Virus record (IMG/VR): IMGVR_UViG_3300049048_000158
Location: 1 to 43,389 of that record
DNA: 43,389 bases
Direction: 5' to 3' (one strand)
DNA from: a virus
The notes below the pieces were generated by a model that was not told the DNA's origin, made no database searches, and saw nothing but the letters and a program-made list of their open reading frames with translations. Below are positions 1 to 9,000 of the stretch, one piece after another (position 1 is the stretch's first letter; every line of letters begins with the position of its first letter). A program made the position numbers and the translations under genes.

Positions 1-1206
1 ATGGCCCAAAGCTGTAAGCTCTGCATTCGGAAAGACCGCAATAAGCGCAGCGGTCTGGCTCCATTGTACCTCCAGGTTCTGATCGACAGTAAAAAGACCA
101 CCCTATCCCTAGAGCTGAAATGGGATCCGGAATTTTTCGATGAAGACAAAGGCAGATTGCTGAAGCGGAGTAAAAAGGATCCTGACATTGAGGATTATGA
201 AATGATCATTCAAACCACGATGGCGAAGGTGAATGAGATTTTTAAGTGGTACCGCCTGGCTGGCCAGCCGCTGACCATGGAGAAGTTTAAGGATGAAATG
301 AATTCGTTTACCTCGAAAACCGACTTCATTGCCTTTTTTGAAAAGAAACTCAATGACCGGCGCTATAAGGAGAAGGTAATTGAAGAACAGACTTACCGCA
401 ATCACCGGGCAGTACTTCGAAAGCTCAGGCAGTTTAGCCCAAAGCTTCGATTCGTAGATATTACTCCTGAATTCCTCAACCGGTACAAAGCCTATCTGCG
501 CGATGAGTTGAAAAATGCCAAAGCGACGATCTGGGGAAATTTCAAAGACATCAAAACCTATTTCCACCTGGCTAAGAGTGCTGGTATTACAGCACTGGAT
601 CCATTCGAGAACTTTGAGGCTCCGGAAGGAGAATCGAAACCCACCCCACTGTCCCAGCAGGAACTGGCAATGTTGATGCGGGAGTACTACAATCCGCAGA
701 TTACCCGGAGTGAAAAGCAGGTACTGAAGTATTTTCTTTTTGCCTGCTGTGGTGGAGGCCTCCGGATCTCCGACCTGATTCGCTCCACCAAAGAGAACCT
801 GGTAGGAGAGGTGTTGATTTTCCAGCCCTACAAAACCCGCAAAAAAGGCAAGACCTTATACGTGCCACTCAATGACCTGGCATTGCGATTCCTGAAAGAT
901 AACTGGGATGATAATACCTCCCATCAACTTTTCCAGGTAGTCACTGGTCAGGGCAGTAACCGGATATTGAAGCGAATTGCTGAACGGCTGGGCATTAAAA
1001 AGAACATCACCAACCACGTGGCCCGCGATACCTTTGCCAGCATCTTTTTGGAACTGGGTGGAAGTATTGAAGTACTGCAGAGAATTTTAGGTCACTCTAA
1101 AATTTCAACCACTATGAAATACGTGGACGTGTCAGCGGAAAGGAAGCAACAGCAGATGCAAAGCTTCAATCAGTTGGCGGTTACCGTTGAGGCTGAAAGT
1201 ATTTAG
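1..1206 (+). CDS. int: Tyrosine recombinase (phage integrase)
   Basis: Site-specific recombinase expected to integrate and excise the phage genome. The 401-residue protein has the three-part layout usual for Bacteroidota integrases: an N-terminal arm-type DNA-binding region (about 1-100), a SAM-like core-binding domain (about 105-205) and a C-terminal catalytic domain (about 215-390). The active-site set is complete: R255 in GGLRISDL, a lysine in the KTRKKGK beta-hairpin near 281-284, H339 and R342 in NHVAR, H365 in LGHSKIS, and nucleophile Y374. The ATG is the first base of the window, so its promoter, a longer N-terminus and any attachment site upstream are out of view. It lies at the extreme edge and points toward the ArsR-like gene, as expected at a prophage boundary. 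Which strand of the phage it serves, and the att core, cannot be read from this sequence. Confidence 0.96.
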   Translation: MAQSCKLCIRKDRNKRSGLAPLYLQVLIDSKKTTLSLELKWDPEFFDEDKGRLLKRSKKDPDIEDYEMIIQTTMAKVNEIFKWYRLAGQPLTMEKFKDEMNSFTSKTDFIAFFEKKLNDRRYKEKVIEEQTYRNHRAVLRKLRQFSPKLRFVDITPEFLNRYKAYLRDELKNAKATIWGNFKDIKTYFHLAKSAGITALDPFENFEAPEGESKPTPLSQQELAMLMREYYNPQITRSEKQVLKYFLFACCGGGLRISDLIRSTKENLVGEVLIFQPYKTRKKGKTLYVPLNDLALRFLKDNWDDNTSHQLFQVVTGQGSNRILKRIAERLGIKKNITNHVARDTFASIFLELGGSIEVLQRILGHSKISTTMKYVDVSAERKQQQMQSFNQLAVTVEAESI

Positions 1207-1264
1207 ATATGAGTGATTTTTAAAGAAAGCACAAAATTATATTTCTCTATATAGTAATTTATAC

Positions 1265-1272
1265 TAGTTTTG
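1265..1272 (+). promoter_or_regulatory. Candidate Bacteroidota -7 element before the ArsR-like gene
   Basis: The octamer TAGTTTTG matches the Bacteroidota -7 consensus TAnnTTTG, 26 bases before the ATG at 1299. At the expected -33 position there is only TTC, not TTG, so support rests on the -7 match and its placement. The surrounding 1207-1298 gap is AT-rich and holds nothing else I recognise. Confidence 0.4.
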
Positions 1273-1298
1273 TATTTGGCACCTATTAACAAACCATT

Positions 1299-1589
1299 AT
1301 GAATCCAGAGAAAGAAGAAAAATTCATTGCCAAAGCAGCTAAAGCCCTAGGCGACAAGCACCGGCTGATGATCCTGCAGGAAATCGCCAAACAGGGCAGC
1401 ATCAATTGTACCCAAGCTCAACAGCTCACCAACCTGGCTCAGCCCTCCGTATCTTTTCACATCAAGCAATTGACCAATTGTGAATTGGTGGAAATCAATA
1501 AAATAGGAAGGGAAGTAAACCTGAGCATCAACCAGGATAAAATGCAGGAATTCCTTTCAGTGATTGGTCAGATACAACCTGTTGGCTAA
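1299..1589 (+). CDS. ArsR-family winged-helix transcriptional regulator
   Basis: Small 96-residue winged-helix DNA-binding protein. Residues 10-80 follow the ArsR/HTH-5 pattern: a helix reading KALGDKHRLMIL, then the recognition helix region with QPSVSFHIKQL, then a wing (EINKIGREVNLSIN). The metal-binding ELCVCDL-type motif of classical ArsR/SmtB sensors is absent; its two cysteines (in INCTQ and TNCEL) are not in the canonical pair spacing. It is therefore probably not a metal sensor. It follows the integrase by 92 bases with its own candidate promoter and is followed by a strong terminator, so it is its own transcription unit. It may regulate integrase or excision, or may be a host gene next to the prophage edge; the sequence does not decide this. 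Confidence 0.85.
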   Translation: MNPEKEEKFIAKAAKALGDKHRLMILQEIAKQGSINCTQAQQLTNLAQPSVSFHIKQLTNCELVEINKIGREVNLSINQDKMQEFLSVIGQIQPVG

Positions 1590-1643
1590 TGTTATCGGAG
1601 GCAAAACCTTAATCAGGAGCATTCATTATATGAGAAGGGATAG

Positions 1644-1669
1644 GCCCGGGGCTTTGCTTCGGGCTTTTT
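1644..1669 (+). terminator. Intrinsic terminator after the ArsR-like gene
   Basis: Arms GCCCGGGGC and GCTTCGGGC (9 pairs including two G-U) around a TTT loop are followed by five T. It lies 55 bases past the stop codon at 1589. Confidence 0.8.
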
Positions 1670-1756
1670 ATATTTCCAGGAAAACACTTAATCAATAGGT
1701 TTTTAACTGGAAATATTAAAATGGGTAAATATTCCGTTCTACACCGTTTGATGGAT

Positions 1757-1776
1757 GGTTAACTTTGTTTTTAACC
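1757..1776 (+). promoter_or_regulatory. -7 element overlapped by an inverted repeat
   Basis: TAACTTTG (1760-1767) matches TAnnTTTG. It sits inside an inverted repeat GGTTAA (1757-1762) / TTAACC (1771-1776). This arrangement would let a bound regulator block the promoter of the gene starting at 1791. No clear -33 TTG is seen at the right distance. Confidence 0.35.
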
Positions 1777-1790
1777 AAAAGGAGATAGCT

Positions 1791-1988
1791 ATGTTCACTA
1801 TTTTTGTTCTCCAGAAAGGAAAGAGTGAGTTCGTAGGCTCAATTAAGGAAGTGCCTCTGCTGGGTAAGTGCCAAGCAACCAGCTCAGAAGAGTTGGTAGA
1901 ACACTTTAAGAAAGAAATTAAGTTTCTTACTAAAGGTCGTCCAGATTTGAAGAGAGCCAAAATTGACGTGTGTATTGAAATTGTATGA
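1791..1988 (+). CDS. Small protein, possibly HicB-like
   Basis: A 65-residue protein of unknown function. I chose the ATG at 1791 because AAGGAG lies about 7 bases upstream; an ATG at 1755 would add 12 residues but has no such site. The sequence shows beta-strand, then VGSIKEVPLLGKCQA, then an amphipathic helix SSEELVEHFKKEIKFL. This is reminiscent of the HicB antitoxin fold (a strand with a P-x-G-C-like turn and a helix of the EEA-type), but it lacks a DNA-binding tail and no HicA-type toxin lies beside it. It converges on the last late gene, with 12 bases between stops. The HicB resemblance is only a suggestion. Confidence 0.6.
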   Translation: MFTIFVLQKGKSEFVGSIKEVPLLGKCQATSSEELVEHFKKEIKFLTKGRPDLKRAKIDVCIEIV

Positions 1989-2000
1989 ACATAAAGAAAC

Positions 2001-3881
2001 CTAAATTTTACAAATCGTCACGGTAGCCGGCTTTCTCAATGGCAGTGTGACCACCACTTTTTTCACGAAGTAATTCACGCCCAGCACCTGTCTGGGAGAG
2101 AAATAATCCATGCCAGCCAGGTCGCGGGCATCCAGCGCCACGGGTTGCTCAGTGGCATAAGTCCGGGCCCGGAAAGCGGCGTACTCCTTCCAGCATTGCT
2201 CATGCAGCCCGTAAGGGCCTGCCCATTGCAACACCAGTTGATTACCTTCCCCATCGTTATAGGTATTGCTTCCCTTCGGATAAGATCTACTGCCACTGGC
2301 CAGGCCGTGCCAGAACAGTAGTCGGATCCCGAATTTGGTTTCTCCCAGCCCAAAAAACGGCGAAACCCCTTTCTGCTGGGTATAGGGCAGGGTCAGACCG
2401 TTGCTCCCTCTTTCCAGCAGCGAGGAAAGCGCAACGGGGATTTCCTCTTCTCCGCTACCATAAGACTGAAACAGTTCGGGCAATACGCCGGCATCATTGG
2501 CTTTGGCTGTGGCATCGTCCTGTTCGGGCGTGAAAGAGAGCGTGACCTCACTGCCAAAGGAAAGATCGTCTTCGTAATCCGGATCTACCTTGCTGCTCCA
2601 GTCGGTCAGGCACTCGGTTTCCAGCACTTCCTTGATCATCCGGATGGTGAGCTTTTTTCGGGTCACATCGAACTGATAAGCCAGGGCAAAGGCATTGCGG
2701 AGCGCCGTCATGAATTCCTCCAGCGTGACCGATGGCAGGCATTTGGCGTAGTTCAGTTCCGGATTATAGGTATTGAAAGGGAATACAGTTTCCGGCGCTT
2801 GCCGGTCCATCGACTGCAGCGAGTAGATCAGCAGTCGCGCCACCAGGGGATTTTCCAGCCAGTCCCCTTCGACGGTATAGCCAAAAGAGGAGAAGATCCG
2901 CTCCAGGGCAAAGCGCAAAAACAGCATCGGGCTCAGGGTATAACGCAATGGCTGACCAGGCGTGTTATGTGCATAGCCGGCATCGTAATAATTCACGTAG
3001 CCTACGTACTGCTTATTTGCCTGGTCTCCCGTAGGCTCCCCATAGAAATGGGCATTATCAATCATTGGGAAGGCGTATTTATCCCCCGGGCCATTGTCGA
3101 CAGTCGTATTGGGAAAGGGAGCGATTGTCTGGTAAATCACCCGGCTGAAATCTCCTTGCCGGTTCTGAAAAGCCAGAAAATCATCACTGCTATTGTAAAG
3201 ATCCAGCCGTTCCTCCAACCGGAAAACAGAAACCACTCCGTTGACTGGCGTGATCACCAAGGCATTGCCGTAGGCCTGCGCCCGGATGGGTAGGTTGTTG
3301 TCATTGATGTAGGCCGAAAGCAACACCAGGTTGGTCGATTCTTCCTGATCGAGCCGGCTGCCCAGGTTGTCGAGTTCCCAGGAAACGATCTGGACGTTAT
3401 CACGGTAGATCCAGTAGCGGCCGCGCAGTACCCGACCAAAAGCCGGATTGAAGGCCCCGATTTGCACTGCATAATGGTGAGAAGTCACCTGCACGGTGGG
3501 CAGGGTCTCCGATCCCAGGTCCAACTCTGGCAAAAGTTTGGTGCGGATGGTCTCATCCAGACCGCCCTCCGGAGAGATAAGGTTTACGCTGATATTACGC
3601 ACCGTGACCGTACGGATCTCCATCAGGCATTCCCTCAGCAGACCCCCGTAGTAGAGGCCTACTGCATACTTTCGTTTCCGATCGGTGGCGCTTTGCCGGT
3701 GGTTCAGATAGCCCAGCTTGCGAACGTTGTGCGGTGTCCAGGGCAAAGTAAAGGGATACGAAAATGTACCGCCCCAAAGCTCAGTTTCAAACAGGGGAGA
3801 AAGCATCTCCAGCTGCAGGCTGGGATTGGGCCCCAGTTCCAGGGCCTCCCCGTCTTCCATACGTATTTCCAGCTCCCTCAT
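2001..3881 (-). CDS. Distal tail / baseplate-hub-like protein
   Basis: A 626-residue protein, last gene of the late region. I do not recognise a named family from motifs alone. What is visible: no signal peptide, no membrane segment, mixed beta-rich composition, an N-terminal segment with GTFSYPFTLPWTPHN, and a C-terminal part with PRQVLGVNYFVKKVVVTLPLRKPATVTI. Position three genes past the tape measure protein is where siphophages encode distal-tail and tail-hub proteins. The repeated alternation of short beta strands (for instance FDVTRKKLTIRMIKEVLE) would fit a hub built from beta domains. Its start overlaps the stop of the preceding gene by four bases, which indicates translational coupling. 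Function is inferred from location; a receptor-binding role is also possible. Confidence 0.7.
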   Translation of the reverse strand: MRELEIRMEDGEALELGPNPSLQLEMLSPLFETELWGGTFSYPFTLPWTPHNVRKLGYLNHRQSATDRKRKYAVGLYYGGLLRECLMEIRTVTVRNISVNLISPEGGLDETIRTKLLPELDLGSETLPTVQVTSHHYAVQIGAFNPAFGRVLRGRYWIYRDNVQIVSWELDNLGSRLDQEESTNLVLLSAYINDNNLPIRAQAYGNALVITPVNGVVSVFRLEERLDLYNSSDDFLAFQNRQGDFSRVIYQTIAPFPNTTVDNGPGDKYAFPMIDNAHFYGEPTGDQANKQYVGYVNYYDAGYAHNTPGQPLRYTLSPMLFLRFALERIFSSFGYTVEGDWLENPLVARLLIYSLQSMDRQAPETVFPFNTYNPELNYAKCLPSVTLEEFMTALRNAFALAYQFDVTRKKLTIRMIKEVLETECLTDWSSKVDPDYEDDLSFGSEVTLSFTPEQDDATAKANDAGVLPELFQSYGSGEEEIPVALSSLLERGSNGLTLPYTQQKGVSPFFGLGETKFGIRLLFWHGLASGSRSYPKGSNTYNDGEGNQLVLQWAGPYGLHEQCWKEYAAFRARTYATEQPVALDARDLAGMDYFSPRQVLGVNYFVKKVVVTLPLRKPATVTICKI

Positions 3882-4303
3882 TCCCCGCAGGTAAAGATGT
3901 AATAGATAATACCGTCTCCATCCACAGCGAGCACATAGCTGGTATTGGGCACTTGGTAATAGCCCCCATTGTTGGCCGGGATGGTCAGGTTTTCATCCTG
4001 GTAGAGCACTGTGCCCACCTGGAGCGTATCAGAAGGGGAATACAGGGTCGTGTCCCGGTCCCCGGGCAGGGCCGCGCAGGCTTCCGACTTGCTGGCATAG
4101 CGCCCGTAGACCGGATGGTCATAATGCACCGGTGGCGGGGGTGGCGGTTCGTCAATGGGGCAGGCCTCCTCATTGAGGATCGGTTCGATGTAATCCGGAT
4201 CACCGGGCAGATTGGCTTTTTCCAGGCCGGTGGGTTCGCCGTCGGGCACGTCGGTATAGTATTCTTCGATGGTGTGGCTGAATTGATATCCGTTGTTGGC
4301 CAT
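3878..4303 (-). CDS. Tail-associated small protein with a Bacteroidota-type repeat domain
   Basis: A 141-residue acidic protein between two large tail genes. The N-terminal half is rich in Asp, Glu and Pro and contains a run of six prolines near residue 55. The C-terminal half (about 65-141) has the pattern seen in repeat domains of secreted and phage proteins of Bacteroidota: TTLYSPSDTLQVGTVLYQDE, then LTIPANNGGYYQV, then a final GDGIIYYIFTC. It resembles the DUF5977-type repeats that I associate with this phylum, but I cannot confirm this without a profile search. It probably decorates the tail tip or stabilises its neighbour. The stop overlaps the next gene by four bases, and 11 bases separate its start from the previous stop. 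Confidence 0.7.
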   Translation of the reverse strand: MANNGYQFSHTIEEYYTDVPDGEPTGLEKANLPGDPDYIEPILNEEACPIDEPPPPPPVHYDHPVYGRYASKSEACAALPGDRDTTLYSPSDTLQVGTVLYQDENLTIPANNGGYYQVPNTSYVLAVDGDGIIYYIFTCGE

Positions 4304-4314
4304 AAGGATGAATG

Positions 4315-6090
4315 TTAGCGTGGGTTACCGTAACCGGTGGTGATGGAAATGGTATAATCGGCCTCCTCGTTGACAGAGAAGGTCACCGGGCCGGCCGTAT
4401 AGTTTTGAACAACAATGCCATTCTTGGAAATGGCAATCCGGTACCCGACCGGAACACTGACGGTAATACTACCAGAAACCGGGTGCTGAATGGCGGTGAA
4501 TTTCTGGGTCAGGGCACCCAGCACGGAGCTGTTCACCGACCAGGTGGTGAGCGTATTGATTACCTGAATGGTAATGGTGGCATTGGTGGTGCTGGCCAGC
4601 TGGCAAAGCTGCTCATTGGGGCCGGCATCGACCCAGCGCAGACCCTGATTGGTATCCGGATTAACGTCCTTTTGCTCTTTCTGCGTGGTGGCATCGGTGC
4701 GCGGAGCGGCGAATTTGCAGCGCACGTTGCCCGTATCCTGCCAGTTGGGCAGGCTGTTAGGATCCGTGCCTTCCGGCACGCAGAATTCGGTACCCGGCTT
4801 GAATCGCCAGGCGGTGGGCCGTACCACCGGTGGCAGTGCCCGGGGCATCCTGCTGAAGTTGCGCTCCTGATGCGAGAGCCGGAATTTGAGCTTAGCGGCA
4901 ACGGTATTGGGCTTGCTGTCTTTGCTGGTGAGTTCCTTACTGACCAATTCCACGGCCATCAGGCCCCGGTGGTTCAGCTGGTAGATCTCCTTGGAATAAA
5001 ATAACTCCTGCAAATACTCCACCCACTCGCGCTGATTTTGGCGGAAGTAGCCGGTATTGGCCAGGATGTCGGTGTCTCCGGAGAGATAGGCCGGAAAAGA
5101 AGCACCGAAACTACGGCCGTAGTTATAGGGCGTGAACCGCTTGCCGGCTTCGCGCTCCGTGACCAGGTTCTCCAATAGATTGCCGGTGCAGCGCAGGGTA
5201 TCGAATCCACCCAGGGAATTGCGGTACAACCAGTAGCTGACTTCATCCGGACGAAAGTAGCGGCGATCTACCTGGTAGGTCCGCACTTCGGAAATGCGCT
5301 CATCGGCCTGATTGGTCACGTAGACGGCGTATTTCCGGATCTGCTTGCCTTCCGTGATTTCTTCCGTGGCCAGTTCCAGGGCCCTAAAGCCCACCGGGAA
5401 GCAGTATACCTGGTAAGCTTTGGGCAGAGCCAGTGTCTGAGCCAGTAGGTTTTTGCTGGTACCATCGTCGAAAGTGAATTCCACGCACAGCTTCAGCTCA
5501 GTAGGCAGGGGCGTGAAATTGGTGAGCAGGTACAAAAATTCCGGCTGCCAGGTATCGATCCACTTGCCATCGGGCTGCCAGGTGAGAAACTGGGCCGTTT
5601 CTTTCAGCCAGGTGACAAAGAAAGAAGTAGCATTATCGGCAAAATCTGAGAAGTTGAGTCCCCCTTTGAGGGCATAATAAACGGGCGTAGCGGCCGGGGT
5701 ACCCACCGGGGTATCCACGCCTTGGGTAACCCGGCTTTCGATCCGGAAGGGCAGTACAGCGCCCGGGCAGGGCGTAATGACCTGAGTATCCCAGTCGGGA
5801 GCTTGCGATTCCAGTGCCAGCAGGGCTTCCAGGATGTCTTCGTAATAGATGGTAGCCCCTTCCCGGATGGTCACCGATCCGACCGTTTTGGGTGGTTTTT
5901 CCCGGGCTTCGCGGGTGGTTTCTTTCACGAAGTTGGTAGAAAGCCAGGCTTCGGGAACGAACAGATCGGCAAAATACCTCAAGGTAGCCCGTTCCTCTAC
6001 ATTAGCCGGAGCGGCCGGAATCAGATGAGCCAGCGGATTGTGGGCCAACCGCAGGGGCAGATACGAAAGGGAGACTAAGGGCGGAATCAT
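4315..6090 (-). CDS. Large tail protein downstream of the tape measure
   Basis: A 591-residue protein whose start overlaps the tape-measure stop by four bases. Residues 1-400 have no motif I recognise and are rich in Thr, Tyr and Trp as in beta-structured virion proteins. Around 430-500 there is a segment with CVPEGTDPNSLPNW, CKFAAP and QKDVNPDTNQGLRWV, which resembles the DxNPxSxTxxxxxWV-type repeats of Bacteroidota surface and phage proteins. The last 90 residues look like an Ig-like or PEGA-like domain (GSITVSVPVGYRIAISKNG). The immediate post-tape-measure position suggests a distal tail protein; it could equally be a side or tip fibre. Lack of a signal peptide agrees with assembly inside the cell. 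Confidence 0.7.
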   Translation of the reverse strand: MIPPLVSLSYLPLRLAHNPLAHLIPAAPANVEERATLRYFADLFVPEAWLSTNFVKETTREAREKPPKTVGSVTIREGATIYYEDILEALLALESQAPDWDTQVITPCPGAVLPFRIESRVTQGVDTPVGTPAATPVYYALKGGLNFSDFADNATSFFVTWLKETAQFLTWQPDGKWIDTWQPEFLYLLTNFTPLPTELKLCVEFTFDDGTSKNLLAQTLALPKAYQVYCFPVGFRALELATEEITEGKQIRKYAVYVTNQADERISEVRTYQVDRRYFRPDEVSYWLYRNSLGGFDTLRCTGNLLENLVTEREAGKRFTPYNYGRSFGASFPAYLSGDTDILANTGYFRQNQREWVEYLQELFYSKEIYQLNHRGLMAVELVSKELTSKDSKPNTVAAKLKFRLSHQERNFSRMPRALPPVVRPTAWRFKPGTEFCVPEGTDPNSLPNWQDTGNVRCKFAAPRTDATTQKEQKDVNPDTNQGLRWVDAGPNEQLCQLASTTNATITIQVINTLTTWSVNSSVLGALTQKFTAIQHPVSGSITVSVPVGYRIAISKNGIVVQNYTAGPVTFSVNEEADYTISITTGYGNPR

Positions 6091-9000
6091 TTAGTGGCTT
6101 TTTTTACCCCAGCGGCCACTTTTACTTGGTCCATCCGGGAAGTTTCCTTCTGATGATAATCGTAATCGAAAATGGCAAAGTTGGGCACCGGGTTCTCCAG
6201 GTTGTAATTCATCCGTTCCAGGTTGGCGTTGAGCTTGCTTACCCAGGCCGGTTCGGTGCTGTCCGTACTGCCCGACGTCGCGGATCCAGAAGCCGAAGAG
6301 CTCGCAGCGGAATAGCTGAGAGCCGGGGTAGCCGTCATTCCACCGCTGGCAAAGCCGCGCATGCGGATGGCCTCCAGCATCCCGACTGTATCGGCCACCA
6401 GGGGATCCTGCAACATCCAGTTGGGAACAATGTACTCCGAACCCTTTTCACCCACCAGAGCCAGGTACGGCCGGTTGACGGCCCCTCCCTTGGATATGTT
6501 GTTAATCGGTCCAGTACCGCCACCCTCGGCAAACTCTGGAATGGGGGTAGCTACGACCTTGGCAATGTTCACCGCTGACATAGCGGCCGTAGCGATTGCC
6601 GTCGGAGAGAAAATACCCAGCGGGTTCTGGCTGGCCTTGATCAAAGCCAGGGCCCCGGCCATAATGGCCTGGGCTACGTTATTGGCTTTTTCGGATTCGG
6701 CCTGCTTTCTTTTCAGCTGACGGGTTTTGGCGTCGTAATTGGCTTCAATGGTGGATTTGGCCTTTTCGTACTCTTCTTTGGAGACCCGGCCGGCTTTGAG
6801 CTCACTGTCTAGGCTCCGGACCCGGCGCTGTTTGGCCCGCTCTTCCTGGGACTGCTCTTTGTCGAGAGAAATCTTTTTGAAATCGAACAGATTAGCAACG
6901 CCAGCCTGCATATAGCCCATTACCTGCTCGGCCACCTGCTTATCGCGCTCGATGCGCTTGAGCCGGTATTCTTCTTCCAGGTTATAGACATTCTGCTGGT
7001 GTTGGTCCTCCAAAAGGAATAATTCGTCGATCAGCGCCTGCTTTTTGGCCTTTTCCGCTTCAATGACAGCGGTAGGTTCGATGGCATCGGGATTTTTGAG
7101 CTTTTCCCGCTCGTAATCCCGCTGGATTTTATCCATCTCCCGCTGCTGGGCCTCAATTTCCCGCTGTTTGGCCCGGGCCTTCTCCTCGTATTCGGTTTTC
7201 ATCCGGAAGGATTCGGCCAGGTGCATAGCCTCCTCATTGCGGGAATTCTTCAGCCGGTCGTAACTGAGTTTGGCCTGATTTTCATCCATCGCGGCATAGG
7301 CAATGGCGATGTCAGCCCGTTTCTTAGCCGTATCCGAAGCGATGCGAACGGCCTGCTCAGCCATTTTCTCGGAAGCAGCCCGGCGCTTTTCAGCGAATTC
7401 CTTATCAATTTCGAGCAGGTCGTGCTCCAGCTTCTTGCCTAAAGTGGTCAGGATGTCGTTTTTGACCTCGGCACTGGCCTTGGAGTTGGCCACCTCGGCC
7501 ATTTCCTGCTGGGCTCTCCAGTTGGCCTGGGCAATCTTGCGCTCCTGCTCATTGGCAATCAGCTCAATTTCCATCGCGGCCTTGCGGGCGTAGTAGTCCG
7601 CTTCCAGCTTCAAGCGATCGGCCAGCTCCTTTTCGGCTTTCTTCCTGTCAGCATCGGATAGAATGGAAGGCATATTCTCATTTTCCCAGGATGGATTGGC
7701 CGCGGCCAGAGTGATAGGTTTATCGGGCTGAATGCCTTTCATCTCGTTGATCAGGCCCCTGGTACCGTCCGCTTTGCGCTGCAGCAAGGCCAGTTCTCCT
7801 TGCAGACGTTTGATTTCATCACCGGTAAGCTTTACCTCCTGGGTAGCCAGGCCGCGCCGGTCGGTTTCCAGCTTCCAGCCGCGTTGCAGGGTCTGCTGAG
7901 CCAGGAAAATGCTGGATTCAATGGATTTCAGTTTCTGCTCATTGGCTTTGATGGCCGGGGCATTGCGGACTTCTTCCACTTTGCGCATTTCTTCCACGAA
8001 GGCCCGGGCCTGGGTAGTATTGAGTCCCATTGCGTTGCCGTACTTGTCAAACTCAGTAATGGCTGTGGGAATGGTTTCGGAAACCTGTTTGATGATTCGC
8101 TCTAATTCCGCCTGTTCATCCTTATTGAGCGTGGTTTTTCCTTTCAGCTCATCGTAACGGTTAAGCAAGGGCAGGGTATTTTTTTCCAGGCTGTTGACCG
8201 CGTCCCGCTGCTCGAAAAAAGCATCGGATAGCTGTTCGGCCTCCGATCGGAGATCAAACAATTTGGTCATCTTGCCCAGCACATTCTCCAGTCCATCCAT
8301 CACAGTGGTACTGACCAGTCCTTCGGAAAAGAACTTTTTAATCTTCTCCCAACTGGCAGCCGCATTCTGGTTTTTGGTATTGAACTCATCCATAATGGAG
8401 TTCGTGTTCTGGAGGGCATTATTGGAAAGGGCTACTTTTTCGGCCAGCAACCCGGTATTGCTGCCTAGCTTGGCGATCACCTCCGAAGCGCCGGCCCCGT
8501 CGAGCTTCATCGCATCCAGGATCTTGGCAAAGTTGGTAGCCGAAGCGCTGCTTTTATTCGCCCCTTCCACCACTTTGGTAAAAGCGGCAAAAATGTCTTT
8601 ATCAATCAAGGCTTTGAAGTCCTTGGCACTCATCCCGGCTACCTGGGCAAAAACCTTCGGTGAAGAAGCCATTTTCTGTAGAATGCCAGTAATGGCCGTT
8701 CCCCCGCGCTCGGTAGACACGTTCAACTCCTGAAGGGTAGCCGACAGGCCCAGCACTTGGCCGGAAGTCATGCCCAGGGTAATGCCCACGCCACCAATCC
8801 GGGAAGAAAAATCGGCAACGACCGGGGCAGTTGCCGATCCGGAAGCGCCCAGTTCATTCAAGGCATTGCCAATCCGGAGCATATCCTGATCGACTTTCTT
8901 GCTTTTGATATCGGTGAAAATATTACGAAGTGCCCCGGTGGTTTTGGTTACTTCCTCCACGCCGCCCGAAAATTCATCACCCAGGGCCACGTTGAGCTTA

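Noticed and set aside
1-1300. attL/attR core
   Set aside because: No direct repeat between the two ends could be recognised by eye; the ends of the prophage may lie outside the window.
2799-3293. 164-codon + strand frame opposite the distal tail gene
   Set aside because: A shadow frame: the opposite strand has a complete, well-composed protein across the same region.
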